A DNA stretch of 64,000 nucleotides from Flavobacterium sp. HTF (GTDB lineage: Bacteria > Bacteroidota > Bacteroidia > Flavobacteriales > Flavobacteriaceae): assembly GCF_003105115.1 (NCBI RefSeq), contig NZ_QETH01000011.1, forward strand, positions 1 to 64,000, given 5' to 3'. The position numbers and the translations under genes are program-made. Positions 36,065-46,200 of the stretch are shown one piece after another. The notes beneath the pieces were generated by a model that ran no database searches, had not been told where the DNA came from, and saw only the letters and a program-made list of their open reading frames with translations. Within the stretch, counting starts at the first letter, position 1. Each line of letters begins with the position of its first letter.

Positions 36065-37144
36065 TTAAAAAGCTTCTTTAATCAGATAAATATAAACCGG
36101 AAAATGATCGCTGTAACCCACTTCTGTTAATGTATGTCGTAACGGATATCCTTTGTATTTTCCTGAATTCTGAATAAGATAGAGTTTATTAAATATGCCG
36201 GCTTTCCAGAAATTAAAAGAAGAAAAATCAGGTTTTATCAGAGATTCGGTAACCATAATCTGGTCAAAAATATCCCAGGAATCCCTAAAGGCCAGTGTTC
36301 CCTGTCCTCTATTGAACATTTCTTCAAAAGGATTAAAAATTCCAAATTCAGGAACTTCTGTTTTTTTTGCCTTTGCTCCTAAAGCTACTTTTACACTTTT
36401 ATTATAAGGACCGTCGTTTAAATCGCCCATCGTAATCACTTTTGCACTTGGGTTTATTTTCTGGAGCGAATCAATAATTTTTCTGTTTAAAGCTCCGGCT
36501 GCTTCTCGATATTTACCCGAAGCTTTTTCTCCTCCGGATCTGGACGGCCAGTGGTTGACGATAATATTTATTTCTTCTCCGTCTAAAAATCCTGTGATTA
36601 AAAGCTGGTCTCTTGTAAAAACACGATTATTTAGAATTGCCGGTTCTGCATCTTCCTCCGTTTCTTCCTTTGAAATTGTTTTATTTTTATAAATTATTAA
36701 TGGAATGTTGGAGAATGATACCGGCTTGAAATATTTTTTCTGATATAACAAGGCGACATCTATCCCGCGTTTGTCAGGCGAATCAAAATGTATAATCCCA
36801 TAATTATAATTCAGCAATTTTGGCTGTTTGATTAAATCTTCCAGCACTCCCCTGTTCTCGATTTCGGAACCTCCTATTAAAGTAGGTGCGTTTGTGTTTT
36901 CAGCTGTGCCGATTTCAGATAAAACTCTTGCCAGATTCTGAAGTTTTTGATGGTATTTTTCTTTTGTCCAGTTCTGGATTCCGTTGGGTGTCCACTCATC
37001 ATCATTTGTTGCGGGATCATTTATAGTATCAAACAAAATTTTGAAATTATAAAAATCTAATGTAGGAATATTATATTTTTTATATTGTGCATGTAAGAAT
37101 GTTACAAAGAAAAAAAGCAGGCAAAACCGTATATTAAAACGCAT
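36065..37144 (-). CDS. Secreted endonuclease/exonuclease/phosphatase family protein
   Basis: A 359-residue DNase I-like metal-dependent hydrolase with a signal peptide (LLFFFVTFLHAQ). Family motifs are GGSEIENRGVLEDL (metal-binding Glu), IVNHWPSRSGG (catalytic His), TMGDLNDGP and the C-terminal GYSDHFPVY. Substrate is unknown; relatives degrade extracellular nucleic acids or act on phosphoesters. Single gene, no clear terminator seen within the 90-nt gap before nbaC. Confidence 0.85.
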   Translation of the reverse strand: MRFNIRFCLLFFFVTFLHAQYKKYNIPTLDFYNFKILFDTINDPATNDDEWTPNGIQNWTKEKYHQKLQNLARVLSEIGTAENTNAPTLIGGSEIENRGVLEDLIKQPKLLNYNYGIIHFDSPDKRGIDVALLYQKKYFKPVSFSNIPLIIYKNKTISKEETEEDAEPAILNNRVFTRDQLLITGFLDGEEINIIVNHWPSRSGGEKASGKYREAAGALNRKIIDSLQKINPSAKVITMGDLNDGPYNKSVKVALGAKAKKTEVPEFGIFNPFEEMFNRGQGTLAFRDSWDIFDQIMVTESLIKPDFSSFNFWKAGIFNKLYLIQNSGKYKGYPLRHTLTEVGYSDHFPVYIYLIKEAF

Positions 37145-37206
37145 AAAAAATAGTATTTAGAAAAACCGGCTCAATTTAATGAAATTATATTTGTAAGAAA
37201 TTTATA

Positions 37207-37234
37207 TTGCTGATTTTTTTGACTTATATCTTTG
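37207..37234 (+). promoter_or_regulatory. Promoter of the serine hydrolase gene
   Basis: TTG at 37207-37209, 17 nt, TATCTTTG at 37227-37234. Because the frame's first possible start (37207) lies in the -33 element, the ATG at 37285 is used. Confidence 0.65.
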
Positions 37235-37284
37235 TTTCTCAAAAAATCTCATGTAACTTGCTTACAAAATCTGATAATTTCAAA

Positions 37285-38358
37285 ATGAAAAAAAACTATT
37301 CTATTGCCTTTCTATTTCTTTTTTTAAACACCTTTTACGGGCAAAAAAACAGCTCTTTTGCAGATAGTATCAGGATAAAATACAAGATTCCGGAATTGGC
37401 ATATGCTGTGGTTTCATCAGATTCAATATTTGAAATTAATGCTTTGGGGTATCAACGTTATAATTCTTCCTATAAAGCAAAAATTGATGATAAATTTCGT
37501 TTAGGTTCAATTACAAAAACAGTTACCAGCTATATTGCAACTCTGCTGGTCAAAGAAGGGAAAATAAAATGGGATACTAAATTCTTTGATTTGTACCCTG
37601 AATTAAAAGCAAAAAGTAATCCGGAAACATACAATTTTACGCTACAGGATTTTTTAACTTTTCGTGCAAAACTTGGTATTTGGTCTTATGGAAATGAAAC
37701 CCCGACTCCAAAAGAAATTAAAGGAAATGACCAGCAGCAGCGTTATGAATTTATTGCCTGGTTTTTTCAGCAAAATACTGTTCTAGAAAAGCAGGATATT
37801 TACTGGTCAAATCCAGGATATGTTGCTGCGGGATTAATGCTTGAGAAGGCAACCGGAAAAACATATGAAAATCTCGTTCAGGAATTAGGCAAATCTTTGA
37901 AAGTTGATTTTGATTTTGGACAACCCAATTTAAAAGATAAAAATCAGCCATGGGGTCATGATGAAAATCTGAAACCCGAAAAACCAACATTAAATTATAA
38001 ATTAAACTGGCTTTCATCTGCCGGAAATATAAATGTAAGCTTACCTGATTTTTGTAAATTTACTCAAATGCAGCTTCAGGGATTATCAGGAAAATCAAAA
38101 TTATTATCAGCTGAAGAATTCCATAACATGCATTATGGTTTACCCGAATATTCGTTTGGCTGGGAATCGGAAAATAATGAAAAAAGCCACCTTAAATATT
38201 CTTTTCATAACGGAAACCCTGGAACTTTTTTAGCTAAAGTATATCTTTGCAAATCTATCGACAAGGCTTTTATTCTCTTTGCAAACGTACAGTCTGAACA
38301 AGCCGACAAAGGATTAATGCTGCTTTTGGCTAAATTGCAGGAACAATACGGAGGCTAA
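37285..38358 (+). CDS. Serine hydrolase, class C beta-lactamase/PBP-like, with altered second motif
   Basis: A 357-residue exported protein (signal peptide MKKNYSIAFLFLFLNTFYG) with the penicillin-binding fold. The nucleophile motif SITK is at S75-K78. The second motif, normally Y-S-N, reads Y-W-S-N-P-G-Y, so Trp174 sits where the catalytic tyrosine is expected; Y173 is one residue away. The third motif reads H-N-G (H308-G310) in place of K/H-T/S-G. It may be a peptidase or esterase, or have lost beta-lactam activity. The LD-carboxypeptidase gene follows after 50 nt on the same strand. Confidence 0.82.
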   Translation: MKKNYSIAFLFLFLNTFYGQKNSSFADSIRIKYKIPELAYAVVSSDSIFEINALGYQRYNSSYKAKIDDKFRLGSITKTVTSYIATLLVKEGKIKWDTKFFDLYPELKAKSNPETYNFTLQDFLTFRAKLGIWSYGNETPTPKEIKGNDQQQRYEFIAWFFQQNTVLEKQDIYWSNPGYVAAGLMLEKATGKTYENLVQELGKSLKVDFDFGQPNLKDKNQPWGHDENLKPEKPTLNYKLNWLSSAGNINVSLPDFCKFTQMQLQGLSGKSKLLSAEEFHNMHYGLPEYSFGWESENNEKSHLKYSFHNGNPGTFLAKVYLCKSIDKAFILFANVQSEQADKGLMLLLAKLQEQYGG

Positions 38359-38408
38359 TTTTATTTAAAACCTTAAAAATAATTTATAAATTTAAGCAAA
38401 AGAAACTC

Positions 38409-39413
38409 ATGAACTTAATAGGATTTCATCATATAAAGAAACGTTTTACCATTTGTAAAATCGTATTTCTTACTTTTGCTTTACAATCATTCAACTGTCA
38501 ATCCCAACAAAATATGATAACACCACCTTATTTACAAAAAGGAGATACTGTAGCTATTTTGGCCACCGCCAGAAAAAATATAGATGATAATCTAAAACCT
38601 ACTATAGAATTACTACACAGTTGGGGATTAGAAGCTGTAGTTGGAAGTACAATTGGTCTTGATGTAAACCAGCTTGCAGGAACTGACGAGCAGCGTGCAG
38701 CCGATTTTCAGAAACAGCTGGATAATCCGAACATTAAAGCTATCTGGTGTGTAAGGGGCGGATACGGAACTGTCCGAATGATTGACTTATTGGATTTTAC
38801 AAAATTTAAGCAGCATCCAAAATGGATTGTTGGTTTTAGTGATGTTACGGTTTTACACAACCATTTAAATACAATGGGTTATAAATCGATTCATGGCGTA
38901 ATGCCGGTTACTGTTCCGCGGGCGACTGCTGCTGCCATTATTTCGATGAAAGCCAGTTTGTTTGGCGAACCGTTATCTTATAGTGTCGGTCCTGATAAAA
39001 TGAACAGGTTTGGACAGGCAACCGGAGAATTGGTGGGAGGAAATTTATCTATTCTGTACAGTTTATTAGGATCTCAATCGGCGATTGATTGTAAGGATAA
39101 AATTTTGTTTATTGAAGATTTGGATGAATACCTTTATCATATAGACCGTATGATGATGAATCTAAGAAGAAATGGCTGCATCGAAAACCTGAAAGGGATT
39201 GTAGTGGGAGCAATGACAAAAATGAAGGACAATGAAGTTCCATGGGGAAAAAATGCTGTTGAAATTGTAGATGATGTAACCAAAAAATATAATATTCCGG
39301 TCATTTTTAATTTCCCTGCAGGGCATATCCAGGACAACAGGGCTTTGATTATGGGAAGCACAGTTACAATAGATGTAAATCAAAACGGAAGCACTCTTAC
39401 TTTTCAGAAATAA
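38409..39413 (+). CDS. LD-carboxypeptidase, peptidase family S66
   Basis: Removes the terminal D-Ala from murein tetrapeptides during wall recycling (LdcA) or cleaves related amide bonds (MccF). The 334-residue protein has the S66 triad: S144 in GFSDVT, E236 in EDLDEY and H306 in AGHIQD, plus RGGYGTVRMIDLLD. The N-terminus has a hydrophobic segment ending FNCQSQQ, a possible lipobox, so it is probably a periplasmic lipoprotein, unlike cytoplasmic LdcA of E. coli. Confidence 0.87.
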   Translation: MNLIGFHHIKKRFTICKIVFLTFALQSFNCQSQQNMITPPYLQKGDTVAILATARKNIDDNLKPTIELLHSWGLEAVVGSTIGLDVNQLAGTDEQRAADFQKQLDNPNIKAIWCVRGGYGTVRMIDLLDFTKFKQHPKWIVGFSDVTVLHNHLNTMGYKSIHGVMPVTVPRATAAAIISMKASLFGEPLSYSVGPDKMNRFGQATGELVGGNLSILYSLLGSQSAIDCKDKILFIEDLDEYLYHIDRMMMNLRRNGCIENLKGIVVGAMTKMKDNEVPWGKNAVEIVDDVTKKYNIPVIFNFPAGHIQDNRALIMGSTVTIDVNQNGSTLTFQK

Positions 39414-39465
39414 AATCTCTTTCTTTTAGTTAAGAAAAAAATACCACAACATAAATTTTTCTCAG

Positions 39466-39508
39466 AGACGCAAAGTCACAAAGTTTTATCGCTTTTGGCT
39501 TTGCGTCT
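39466..39508. repeat. Inverted repeat AGACGCAAAG/CTTTGCGTCT before yraN
   Basis: Two 10-nt complementary arms flank a run of CAAAG/CTTTG words. The same word family occurs before nuoE. Its role is unknown. Confidence 0.55.
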
Positions 39509-39555
39509 TTGCTACTTTGGATATAAATGATCAATCTAAAACTTATCAGTAATAA

Positions 39556-39915
39556 ATGGCTGAACATAATGAATTAGGAAAAAAAGGAGAAGAACTTGCT
39601 GTAGAATTTCTCTTAAAAGACGGTTATGAAATTCTGGACAGAAACTGGACATATCAGAAAGCAGAAATAGATATCATTGCACAAAAAGAAAATATTTTGG
39701 CCGTCATTGAAGTCAAAACAAGATCGAGTTCAGATTTTGGTTTACCACAGGATTTTGTCAAGTCAAAAAAAATTCAATTACTAATAAAAGCAGTAAATGC
39801 CTACATAAACGATAGGGAAATAGATTTTGAAATCCGTTTTGACATCATCGCAGTCCATAAAAACGGTGAATCATTTGCTGTTGAACATCTTACGGATGCT
39901 TTTTATCACTTTTAA
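39556..39915 (+). CDS. YraN family (UPF0102) putative endonuclease
   Basis: A 119-residue protein with the restriction-endonuclease-like core of UPF0102: GKKGEELAVEFL at the start, AEIDIIAQKENILAVIEVKT as the D-x(n)-E-x-K metal site, and a C-terminal helix. Biochemical role in this family is still poorly known, possibly in DNA repair or uptake. The gene is followed by the promoter of the next gene. Confidence 0.9.
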   Translation: MAEHNELGKKGEELAVEFLLKDGYEILDRNWTYQKAEIDIIAQKENILAVIEVKTRSSSDFGLPQDFVKSKKIQLLIKAVNAYINDREIDFEIRFDIIAVHKNGESFAVEHLTDAFYHF

Positions 39916-39936
39916 CATAATTTTTTATTGTTATAA

Positions 39937-39967
39937 TTGTAACAAATTGTTTTTTTATTTATATTTG
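39937..39967 (+). promoter_or_regulatory. Promoter of the ACT-like protein gene
   Basis: TTG at 39937-39939, a 20-nt spacer and TATATTTG at 39960-39967; the ATG is 70 nt on, giving a leader of about 65 nt. Confidence 0.7.
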
Positions 39968-40036
39968 CAGAGATTTATAACATCGCACTGTTAACTCAAA
40001 CCAACCAATTACGTTACCAAAAAAAAGAAAAAAATT

Positions 40037-40693
40037 ATGAAAACCGTTTCCTCCATTGTAGAAAATTACATTAAAACAAAGCCTTTTTTATTAAATGCCT
40101 TATCACTCGGAATTATCAATTTAACTTCACTTTCCCGTAATATCATGACGGAACTGGAAAGCGAATTTGGAAAAGAGGTAAAACAAGGTGCAGTTGTAAT
40201 GTCGCTTAAACGACTCACTGAAGAATTAGATTTTAAACTAAATCATAAAATCAACAAAGTCATTAAGAATATTGGGGAAATTACGGTTCGTTCAGAATTA
40301 ACAGATTATACTTTTGCAGCTTCAGAGACTGTTTTGAACAAACAGGCTGATCTTATTTCTGATATTAATGTTTTATCTGATATTTTTTATACCTCATCAC
40401 GTGGTGTAAATGAGACTAACATTGTGGTAAGCAGCAGCGTTAATCATCTGGTTGAAAAACACTTCATGCGCGAAAAACTAATTCAGAAGTTAGATAACCT
40501 GGCTTCTATTACAGTAAAATTACCAAAAGAGAATATTGTTGTTCCGGGAATTTATTACTTTATTTTTCAACGTTTGGCCTGGGAAGGAATTATCATCAAC
40601 GAGGTAATTTCAACTTCAAATGAGTTCACTATTTTAGTTGGTGAAGATCAGGTTGATGTTGCTTTTAAAGTGATTAAAGATTTGAAAAACTAG
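40037..40693 (+). CDS. Protein of unknown function with ACT-like C-terminal domain
   Basis: A 218-residue soluble protein. The first 75 residues look helical and may include a DNA-binding-like or winged region (LGIINLTSLSRNIMTELESE). The C-terminal part (about 150-218, LASITVKLPKENIVVPGIYY then NEFTILVGEDQVDVAFKVIK) has the beta-alpha-beta rhythm of an ACT regulatory domain as found in aspartate kinases. It has no kinase domain, so naming it aspartate kinase would be wrong. It could sense an amino acid. Confidence 0.7.
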   Translation: MKTVSSIVENYIKTKPFLLNALSLGIINLTSLSRNIMTELESEFGKEVKQGAVVMSLKRLTEELDFKLNHKINKVIKNIGEITVRSELTDYTFAASETVLNKQADLISDINVLSDIFYTSSRGVNETNIVVSSSVNHLVEKHFMREKLIQKLDNLASITVKLPKENIVVPGIYYFIFQRLAWEGIIINEVISTSNEFTILVGEDQVDVAFKVIKDLKN

Positions 40694-40726
40694 ATCTCAA
40701 CAAATACTAAAAATATCTAAATAAGG

Positions 40727-40770
40727 AATCCTTTTGTCTTTTAAACCTTAAAAAGATAAAAGGATTTTTT
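40727..40770 (+). terminator. Terminator of the ACT-like gene
   Basis: AATCCTTTT and AAAAGGATT with an inner TCTTTT/AAAAGA pairing, then T6. Confidence 0.75.
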
Positions 40771-40965
40771 CTGTTTAGTCACTTCCCATAGTCTTTGCTT
40801 TCACATACAAATAAGAATATTCTCAAAAGTATAATTCGAAATTGACAGCGGTCTTCAAAAAGCGTCAAAAAGACACTTACTTATAAAGCGTGACTTGCAG
40901 GCGTTTATTCTTCATTTAGTAAAAAAACTAACAAAAATTAAGAAATAAGTTTTTTTACTTATAAT
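40771..40965. other. Intergenic stretch before the starch locus
   Basis: About 200 nt of a 380-nt gap. It contains no plausible gene; short AAGCGT/AAAAGCGTC words at 40855-40895 are the only repeats seen. Confidence 0.5.
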
Positions 40966-40994
40966 TTGCTGAGAATAATATTTTTATATATTTG
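40966..40994 (+). promoter_or_regulatory. Promoter of the ECF sigma factor gene
   Basis: TTG at 40966-40968, 18 nt, TATATTTG at 40987-40994. The leader is about 75 nt. Confidence 0.7.
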
Positions 40995-41072
40995 CTAACC
41001 AATCAAGTCAATCACACCACCCATTTTGATAGTCATAATATAATTAGAACTAAGTAAAGACTAATTAAATTA

Positions 41073-41636
41073 ATGTTAGAAGCGAACAACCATAGCGAAA
41101 AATTATTGGTCAGTGAACTCAAAGGCGGCAACGAAAAAGCATTTCGTAGTCTTTTTGATTTATACTATCAGGACATCTATGGATACAGTATCAGTATTTT
41201 AAAATCAAAAGAAGCTGCTGAAGAAAATGTTCAGGATGTTTTTATGAAAGTGTGGATGAACCGTGAAAGTTTAAATCTGGAACAATCCTTTAAAGCATAT
41301 ATTTTTACAATTGCCCGAAATCAGGCTTTTAATTTCTTAAACAAAGCGGCTAATGAACTGCTTCTCAAAGAAGAAATTTTTTATGAAAGTCAGAAATCTC
41401 ATGAATATGGTGATTATTCGATACGCGAGGCCGATTGCAAAAAACTCCGTAAAGAAGCAATGAATCTGCTGCCTCCAAAACGGAAAGAAATTTTTAAAAT
41501 GTCACGAAAGAAAGGCATGAGTTACGAAGAAATTAGTCAGGAACTCGGCATTTCCATAAATACCGTCAGGAACCAAATGAGTAAAGCATTAGAATCGATG
41601 CGGGTCTTTTTTCAGGTTCATGATGAAATTATCTAA
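41073..41636 (+). CDS. ECF-type RNA polymerase sigma factor of the starch locus
   Basis: A 187-residue extracytoplasmic-function sigma factor. Region 2 (about 22-88) contains FRSLFDLYYQDIYGYSISIL and AAEENVQDVFMKVWMNRE with the DNA-melting IARNQAFNFL; region 4 (about 125-180) contains LPPKRKEIFKMSRKKGMSYE and the HTH ISQELGISINTVRNQMSKAL. The next gene is a FecR anti-sigma factor and then a SusC with an STN domain, so it probably switches on the starch genes when substrate passes the SusC. Confidence 0.92.
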   Translation: MLEANNHSEKLLVSELKGGNEKAFRSLFDLYYQDIYGYSISILKSKEAAEENVQDVFMKVWMNRESLNLEQSFKAYIFTIARNQAFNFLNKAANELLLKEEIFYESQKSHEYGDYSIREADCKKLRKEAMNLLPPKRKEIFKMSRKKGMSYEEISQELGISINTVRNQMSKALESMRVFFQVHDEII

Positions 41637-41661
41637 ACCACAAAAACCAAAATTAACCATC

Positions 41662-41692
41662 AAAATCACTTCTTTCGGAGTGATTTTTTTTT
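41662..41692 (+). terminator. Terminator after the sigma factor gene
   Basis: AAAATCACTTC pairs with GGAGTGATTTT (one G-U) with loop TTTC and is followed by T10. The sigma gene is thus probably a transcript of its own. Confidence 0.85.
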
Positions 41693-41933
41693 GTCTCATC
41701 CTGAGGAATGAAGGATCACACAAGCAAATCCTCAAAGAAGAATTAAAATTTTTCTGTTTTTTTTCAAAAAAAAACAAATTGAAAAACCTCAACAAAATCA
41801 GCACTTTAACCTGCATTTTTACATTTTACTGTAACTTCTAAATGTTAAAATTTAAAAAATTATAACGTTTGAGTAGTACTTACCTTCTCTTCAACTGTAT
41901 TATATTCAGAACCCGACCTAAAAACAATTCGTA
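41693..41933. other. Leader region of the FecR gene
   Basis: About 240 nt without a believable gene. A TATAACGTTTG sequence at 41864-41874 resembles both a spaced -7 element and the AAC/CGT words of ECF promoters; it cannot be assigned with confidence. Confidence 0.35.
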
Positions 41934-43115
41934 ATGAATTCAAATTCTGAAATAAAAAGCCTTTTACAAAAGTTTGTTTTGAACCAATGTACACCTGAAG
42001 AAACAAACGAAGTAATTGCGTATTACAAAAAAAATAAGCTGACGGAAGATTTTCCTTCTGTAGAAGATATTCAAAACCTTCTGACCGAAATGCCAAAAAT
42101 GAGTCAGCAAAAAGCTGATGATATTTTCTTAAACATCATGCAGGCATCCAAGGAAAATGAAACAACAATTACGATTTCTCCTGAAAAATCAAATTTCAGA
42201 ACATACATCTCGATTGCGGCTTCTATATTAATCTTGTTAGGAGTTGGATTTACCGCTTACAAACAGAATTTTTTTAATAAACCAGCTGAAACCAAATTTG
42301 ATATTAAAAGTACCGATATCGTTTTGCAGTTAGAAAACGGAAATGTTCAGATTATTTCTGAAGATCATTCTGTTCAGGTAAGAGATTCTAAAGGAAATAT
42401 CGTTGGAAATCAAAACGGAAATAAACTGGTTTACGAAACTGATTCGGACACGGAAAAAATATCTTACAACACCCTTAAAATTCCGTACGGTAAAAAATTT
42501 GAACTGCAATTGTCTGATGGTACGCTTGTTCATCTGAATGCAGGAACGACTTTAAAATATCCTGTAAAATTTATTGCGGGAGAAAACAGACAGGTTTTTC
42601 TGGACGGAGAAGCTTTTTTTGATGTAGCCAAAGACAAAAAACATCCGTTTATCGTAAACGCTGACAATCTGAATGTCCGTGTTTTAGGAACTCATTTTAA
42701 CGTTTCCAATTATCCTGAAGATGCTTCTACTGATGTTGTTTTGGTTGAAGGTTCGATTGGAATGTACAATAGAAATGAAGATTTTGACCTTACTAAAAAT
42801 ACCATCCTGAAACCAGGCTTTAAAGGAAGTTTTCAAAAAGCAAATAGCCAGATTTCTACAAAACCTGTTCTTACAGATATTTATACTTCCTGGATAAATG
42901 GCGGTCTTACTTTTAGAAACATGACTTTCAAAAACATTATTACGAAACTGGAAAGACGTTATAATGTGACAATTATAAACAAAAACGAAAAACTCGCAAA
43001 CGAAAAATTCAATGCAAGTTTTAAAGAAGAATCCATAGAAAATGTGATGAGTTATTTTAATGACATTCATGGCATTAACTACACCATAAAAAACAATCAA
43101 ATACTAATTAAATAA
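41934..43115 (+). CDS. FecR-family anti-sigma factor
   Basis: An inner-membrane signal transducer of 393 residues. The cytoplasmic part (1-82) holds the sigma-binding domain (KSLLQKFVLNQCTPEETNEV region), one transmembrane helix lies at about 85-105 (ISIAASILILLGVGFTAY), then the periplasmic FecR domain (IPYGKKFELQLSDGTLVHLN, GEAFFDVAKD, VLGTHFNVSNY) and a C-terminal DUF4974/STN-like domain (TFRNMTFKNIITKLERRYNV to the end). It would pass the state of the SusC STN domain to the ECF sigma. Confidence 0.92.
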   Translation: MNSNSEIKSLLQKFVLNQCTPEETNEVIAYYKKNKLTEDFPSVEDIQNLLTEMPKMSQQKADDIFLNIMQASKENETTITISPEKSNFRTYISIAASILILLGVGFTAYKQNFFNKPAETKFDIKSTDIVLQLENGNVQIISEDHSVQVRDSKGNIVGNQNGNKLVYETDSDTEKISYNTLKIPYGKKFELQLSDGTLVHLNAGTTLKYPVKFIAGENRQVFLDGEAFFDVAKDKKHPFIVNADNLNVRVLGTHFNVSNYPEDASTDVVLVEGSIGMYNRNEDFDLTKNTILKPGFKGSFQKANSQISTKPVLTDIYTSWINGGLTFRNMTFKNIITKLERRYNVTIINKNEKLANEKFNASFKEESIENVMSYFNDIHGINYTIKNNQILIK

Positions 43116-43163
43116 CCACTAAAAATGAAAAAATATGAGAATAGAAAAGTACTAAAATAAAAA

Positions 43164-43194
43164 AATCGGAAAGAGCTGCGAACAATTTCCGATT
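43164..43194 (+). promoter_or_regulatory. Hairpin in the fecR-susC gap
   Basis: AATCGGAAA and TTTCCGATT form a 9-bp stem with a 13-nt loop, 50 nt before susC. No T-tract, so it may protect or process the mRNA. Confidence 0.45.
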
Positions 43195-43243
43195 AACTAA
43201 GTGATTGAATATAACGAATTAACTACAATCAATTAACAAAATT

Positions 43244-46200
43244 ATGAAAAAAAAATCTAAGAATAATGGGTTTCTGTACTCATTGTTCCAAAATGACCTA
43301 AAATTGAAATTAACTACTCTCCTTATTTTGGTCGCCATGTTTAATATTCGCGGGAATACTTATGCCCAAAAGACAAAAGTAACCTTAGAATTAAACAATT
43401 CAACAGTCGAAAAGGCTATTGAGACCATTGAACAAAAAACGGACTTCAGGTTTATTTACAAACTGAATGACATCGACCTGGATCGAACGATTTCTATTTC
43501 TGTAAAAGACCAGTCAATACTTGTTGTTTTAGATAAACTTTTTAAAGGGACACCAACTGAATTTAAAATAAGAGATACTCAGATCATCCTGAAAAAACCG
43601 GAACTCAAAACTGAGTTAATCCTATTTGAAAAACAAACGGTTTCCGGTATAATCACCGACGAAAATGGTTTGCCATTGCCCGGGGCTTCTGTTCTTGAAG
43701 AAGGAACAAAAAACGGAATGGTAACAGATTTTGACGGAAAATATAAGATAACTGTTGAAAGCAGTGCTTCTGTAATTATTGTCTCTTTTGTTGGTTACAA
43801 AGAGAAAAAAGTAGTAGCTAATCAAAAAGTTATAAATATCCAGCTTATGCCTGATGCTACAGACTTACAGGAAATTGTAGTTGTAGGATACGGTTCGACT
43901 ATTAAAAAAGATGTTACGGGAGCTGTTTCTTCAATTGCTGCAAAAGACATGAATCAGGGTGCTATCGTGAACCCTTTGCAATTGATTGCAGGAAAGGCAG
44001 CGGGTGTAAACATTACTCAAATCGGTAGTGAACCGGGTTCAGGACCAAGTATTCGTATTAGGGGAATTGGTTCTTTGATTGGAGGAAATGACCCACTGGT
44101 TGTTGTAGATGGTATCCAGGGAAATATGGATTTATTAAATCAGGTGCCGCCAAGTGAGATAGAAAGTATCGATCTTTTAAAAGATGCTTCTGCTACTGCT
44201 GTTTACGGTTCCAGAGGAGCGCCGGGTGTACTTATTGTGACGACGAAGAAAAATAAGGCCGGAAAAACTACCATGGAATATATTGGTTCAACGTCATTAG
44301 ATTTCATTCCGAAAAAACTGGATATGTTAAATGCTGATGAATGGTGGAAAACAGCTCAGACTTTAGGAACACCAGCTTCATCAAATCATGGTTCAGATAC
44401 AGACTGGTATGGTCTTTTGACTCAGACCGGAATAACACAAACACATACTTTGTCGTTTGGTGGAGGAACAGATAAATTTAGTTACAGAGCCTCTTTAACA
44501 GCTATTTTACAAGAAGGGGTTGTCATTAACTCAAATAATAAAAAATACATTGGCCGTGTTCAGGCAACTCAAACAGCTCTTAATGATAAATTAAAACTGA
44601 CTTTTAATCTAACTAATGGTATTATTAATGGGAATAATAGCATTGGAGACATCGGAACAGCTGCTTATATGTCTAATTTGATTACAAATGCTTATTTAAT
44701 GAGGCCAACGGATCCTGTTTATAATCCGGATGGAAGTTATTTTACAGATCCTAATGTATTTCAATATTTAAATCCGTATGCAGCTGCACAAACAGTTACG
44801 CATGAAAAACAGGAAGATAATTTATTTGGAAGCCTAAAGGCGGATCTTGATCTGGCTAAAGGATTAACGGCGAGCTGGTTTGGAAGCTGGAGAAAAACGA
44901 ATGAAATGGTTGGTTATTATCTTCCTGCTGCGTCAACAAATGCCTATGCAATTGATCAGAAAGGATATGCAAACATTAGAAATAAAAAACAAAATGAAAG
45001 ATTGACTAATGCCAGTCTTAACTATAAAGCAACGTTCGGGATTCACAACATAAATGCACTGGCATTATACGAATGGCAAAACCAAACCTATCAGGGAAAT
45101 TATGCACAGGCAAAAGGCTTTATAAGTGATAAGACGACTTATAATTCAATGCAGCTTGGTGATTTGTCAAAAGTATCGCCGGGGGATATGGAATCTTATA
45201 AAAATGACAGGACATTAGTATCTTTTTTAGGACGCGTAAATTATTCTTTGCTTAACCGATATTTATTTACAGGAAGTTTCAGACGTGATGGATCATCAGT
45301 ATTTGGAGCCAATAACAAATGGGGTGATTTTCCTTCTGCTTCTGTAGCATGGCAAATCAACAAGGAGTCCTTTATGAATCAAAATTTGTTTAATGAACTG
45401 AAATTACGTGCAGGATATGGTGTTACCGGAAATCAACAAGGCCTTTTGCCTCAAAATTCTATTGCATTAGTTGGTAAACTGGGACTAACTTATTTTGGAG
45501 GTCAGCAAATTACGAATTACGGTCCAAAACAAAATGCCAATCCTGATTTGAGATGGGAAACCAAAAAACAAACCAATATCGGTCTTGACTTTGCACTTTT
45601 AGACAATCGATTAAGAGGAACGGTAGATGTGTATGATGCAAAAACAGATGATTTATTATTAGATTATACACTATCACAACAGGGAAATGATTACAATTAC
45701 ATAAAAGCTAATGTTGGAAGTATTTCGAATAAAGGACTGGAAGTTTCTTTGGCGTATGATGTGATCCGAACAGAAAACAGTACACTTACTTTAGGCGGGA
45801 ATGTTTCATTTATGAAAAATGAAGTCCTTAATCTAAACGGAAGCTTTAATGGACAGGAACTAACTACAGCTTACGTAGGCTGGGGAACTGCAAACTCTTA
45901 CCTCGTAAAAGGAAAACCGGTAGGTGCATTTTATATTCTACAATCTACAGGTGTAGACGTCAACGGAGCAGAAACAGTATTGGATCGTGACGGAAGCGGA
46001 GGCCCAATCAACCAAAATGCAGATAGCCCGGACCGTTATTACGCAGGTTCAGCCTTACCAACTTATACTTTTGCCTTTAATCCAAGCTACAGATACAAAA
46101 ACTTTGATGTTTCTATGCTATGGAGAGGTTCGGGAGGAAATAAAATTTACAACGCACTGGGGCAAAGATTAAGTATGCTGGAGAACGTTGGTAAATCAAA

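Noticed and set aside
42684..43100. 138-codon antisense frame in the FecR gene
   Set aside because: Rich in rare-looking Phe/Ile/Cys runs with no family pattern; the plus-strand FecR is clear.
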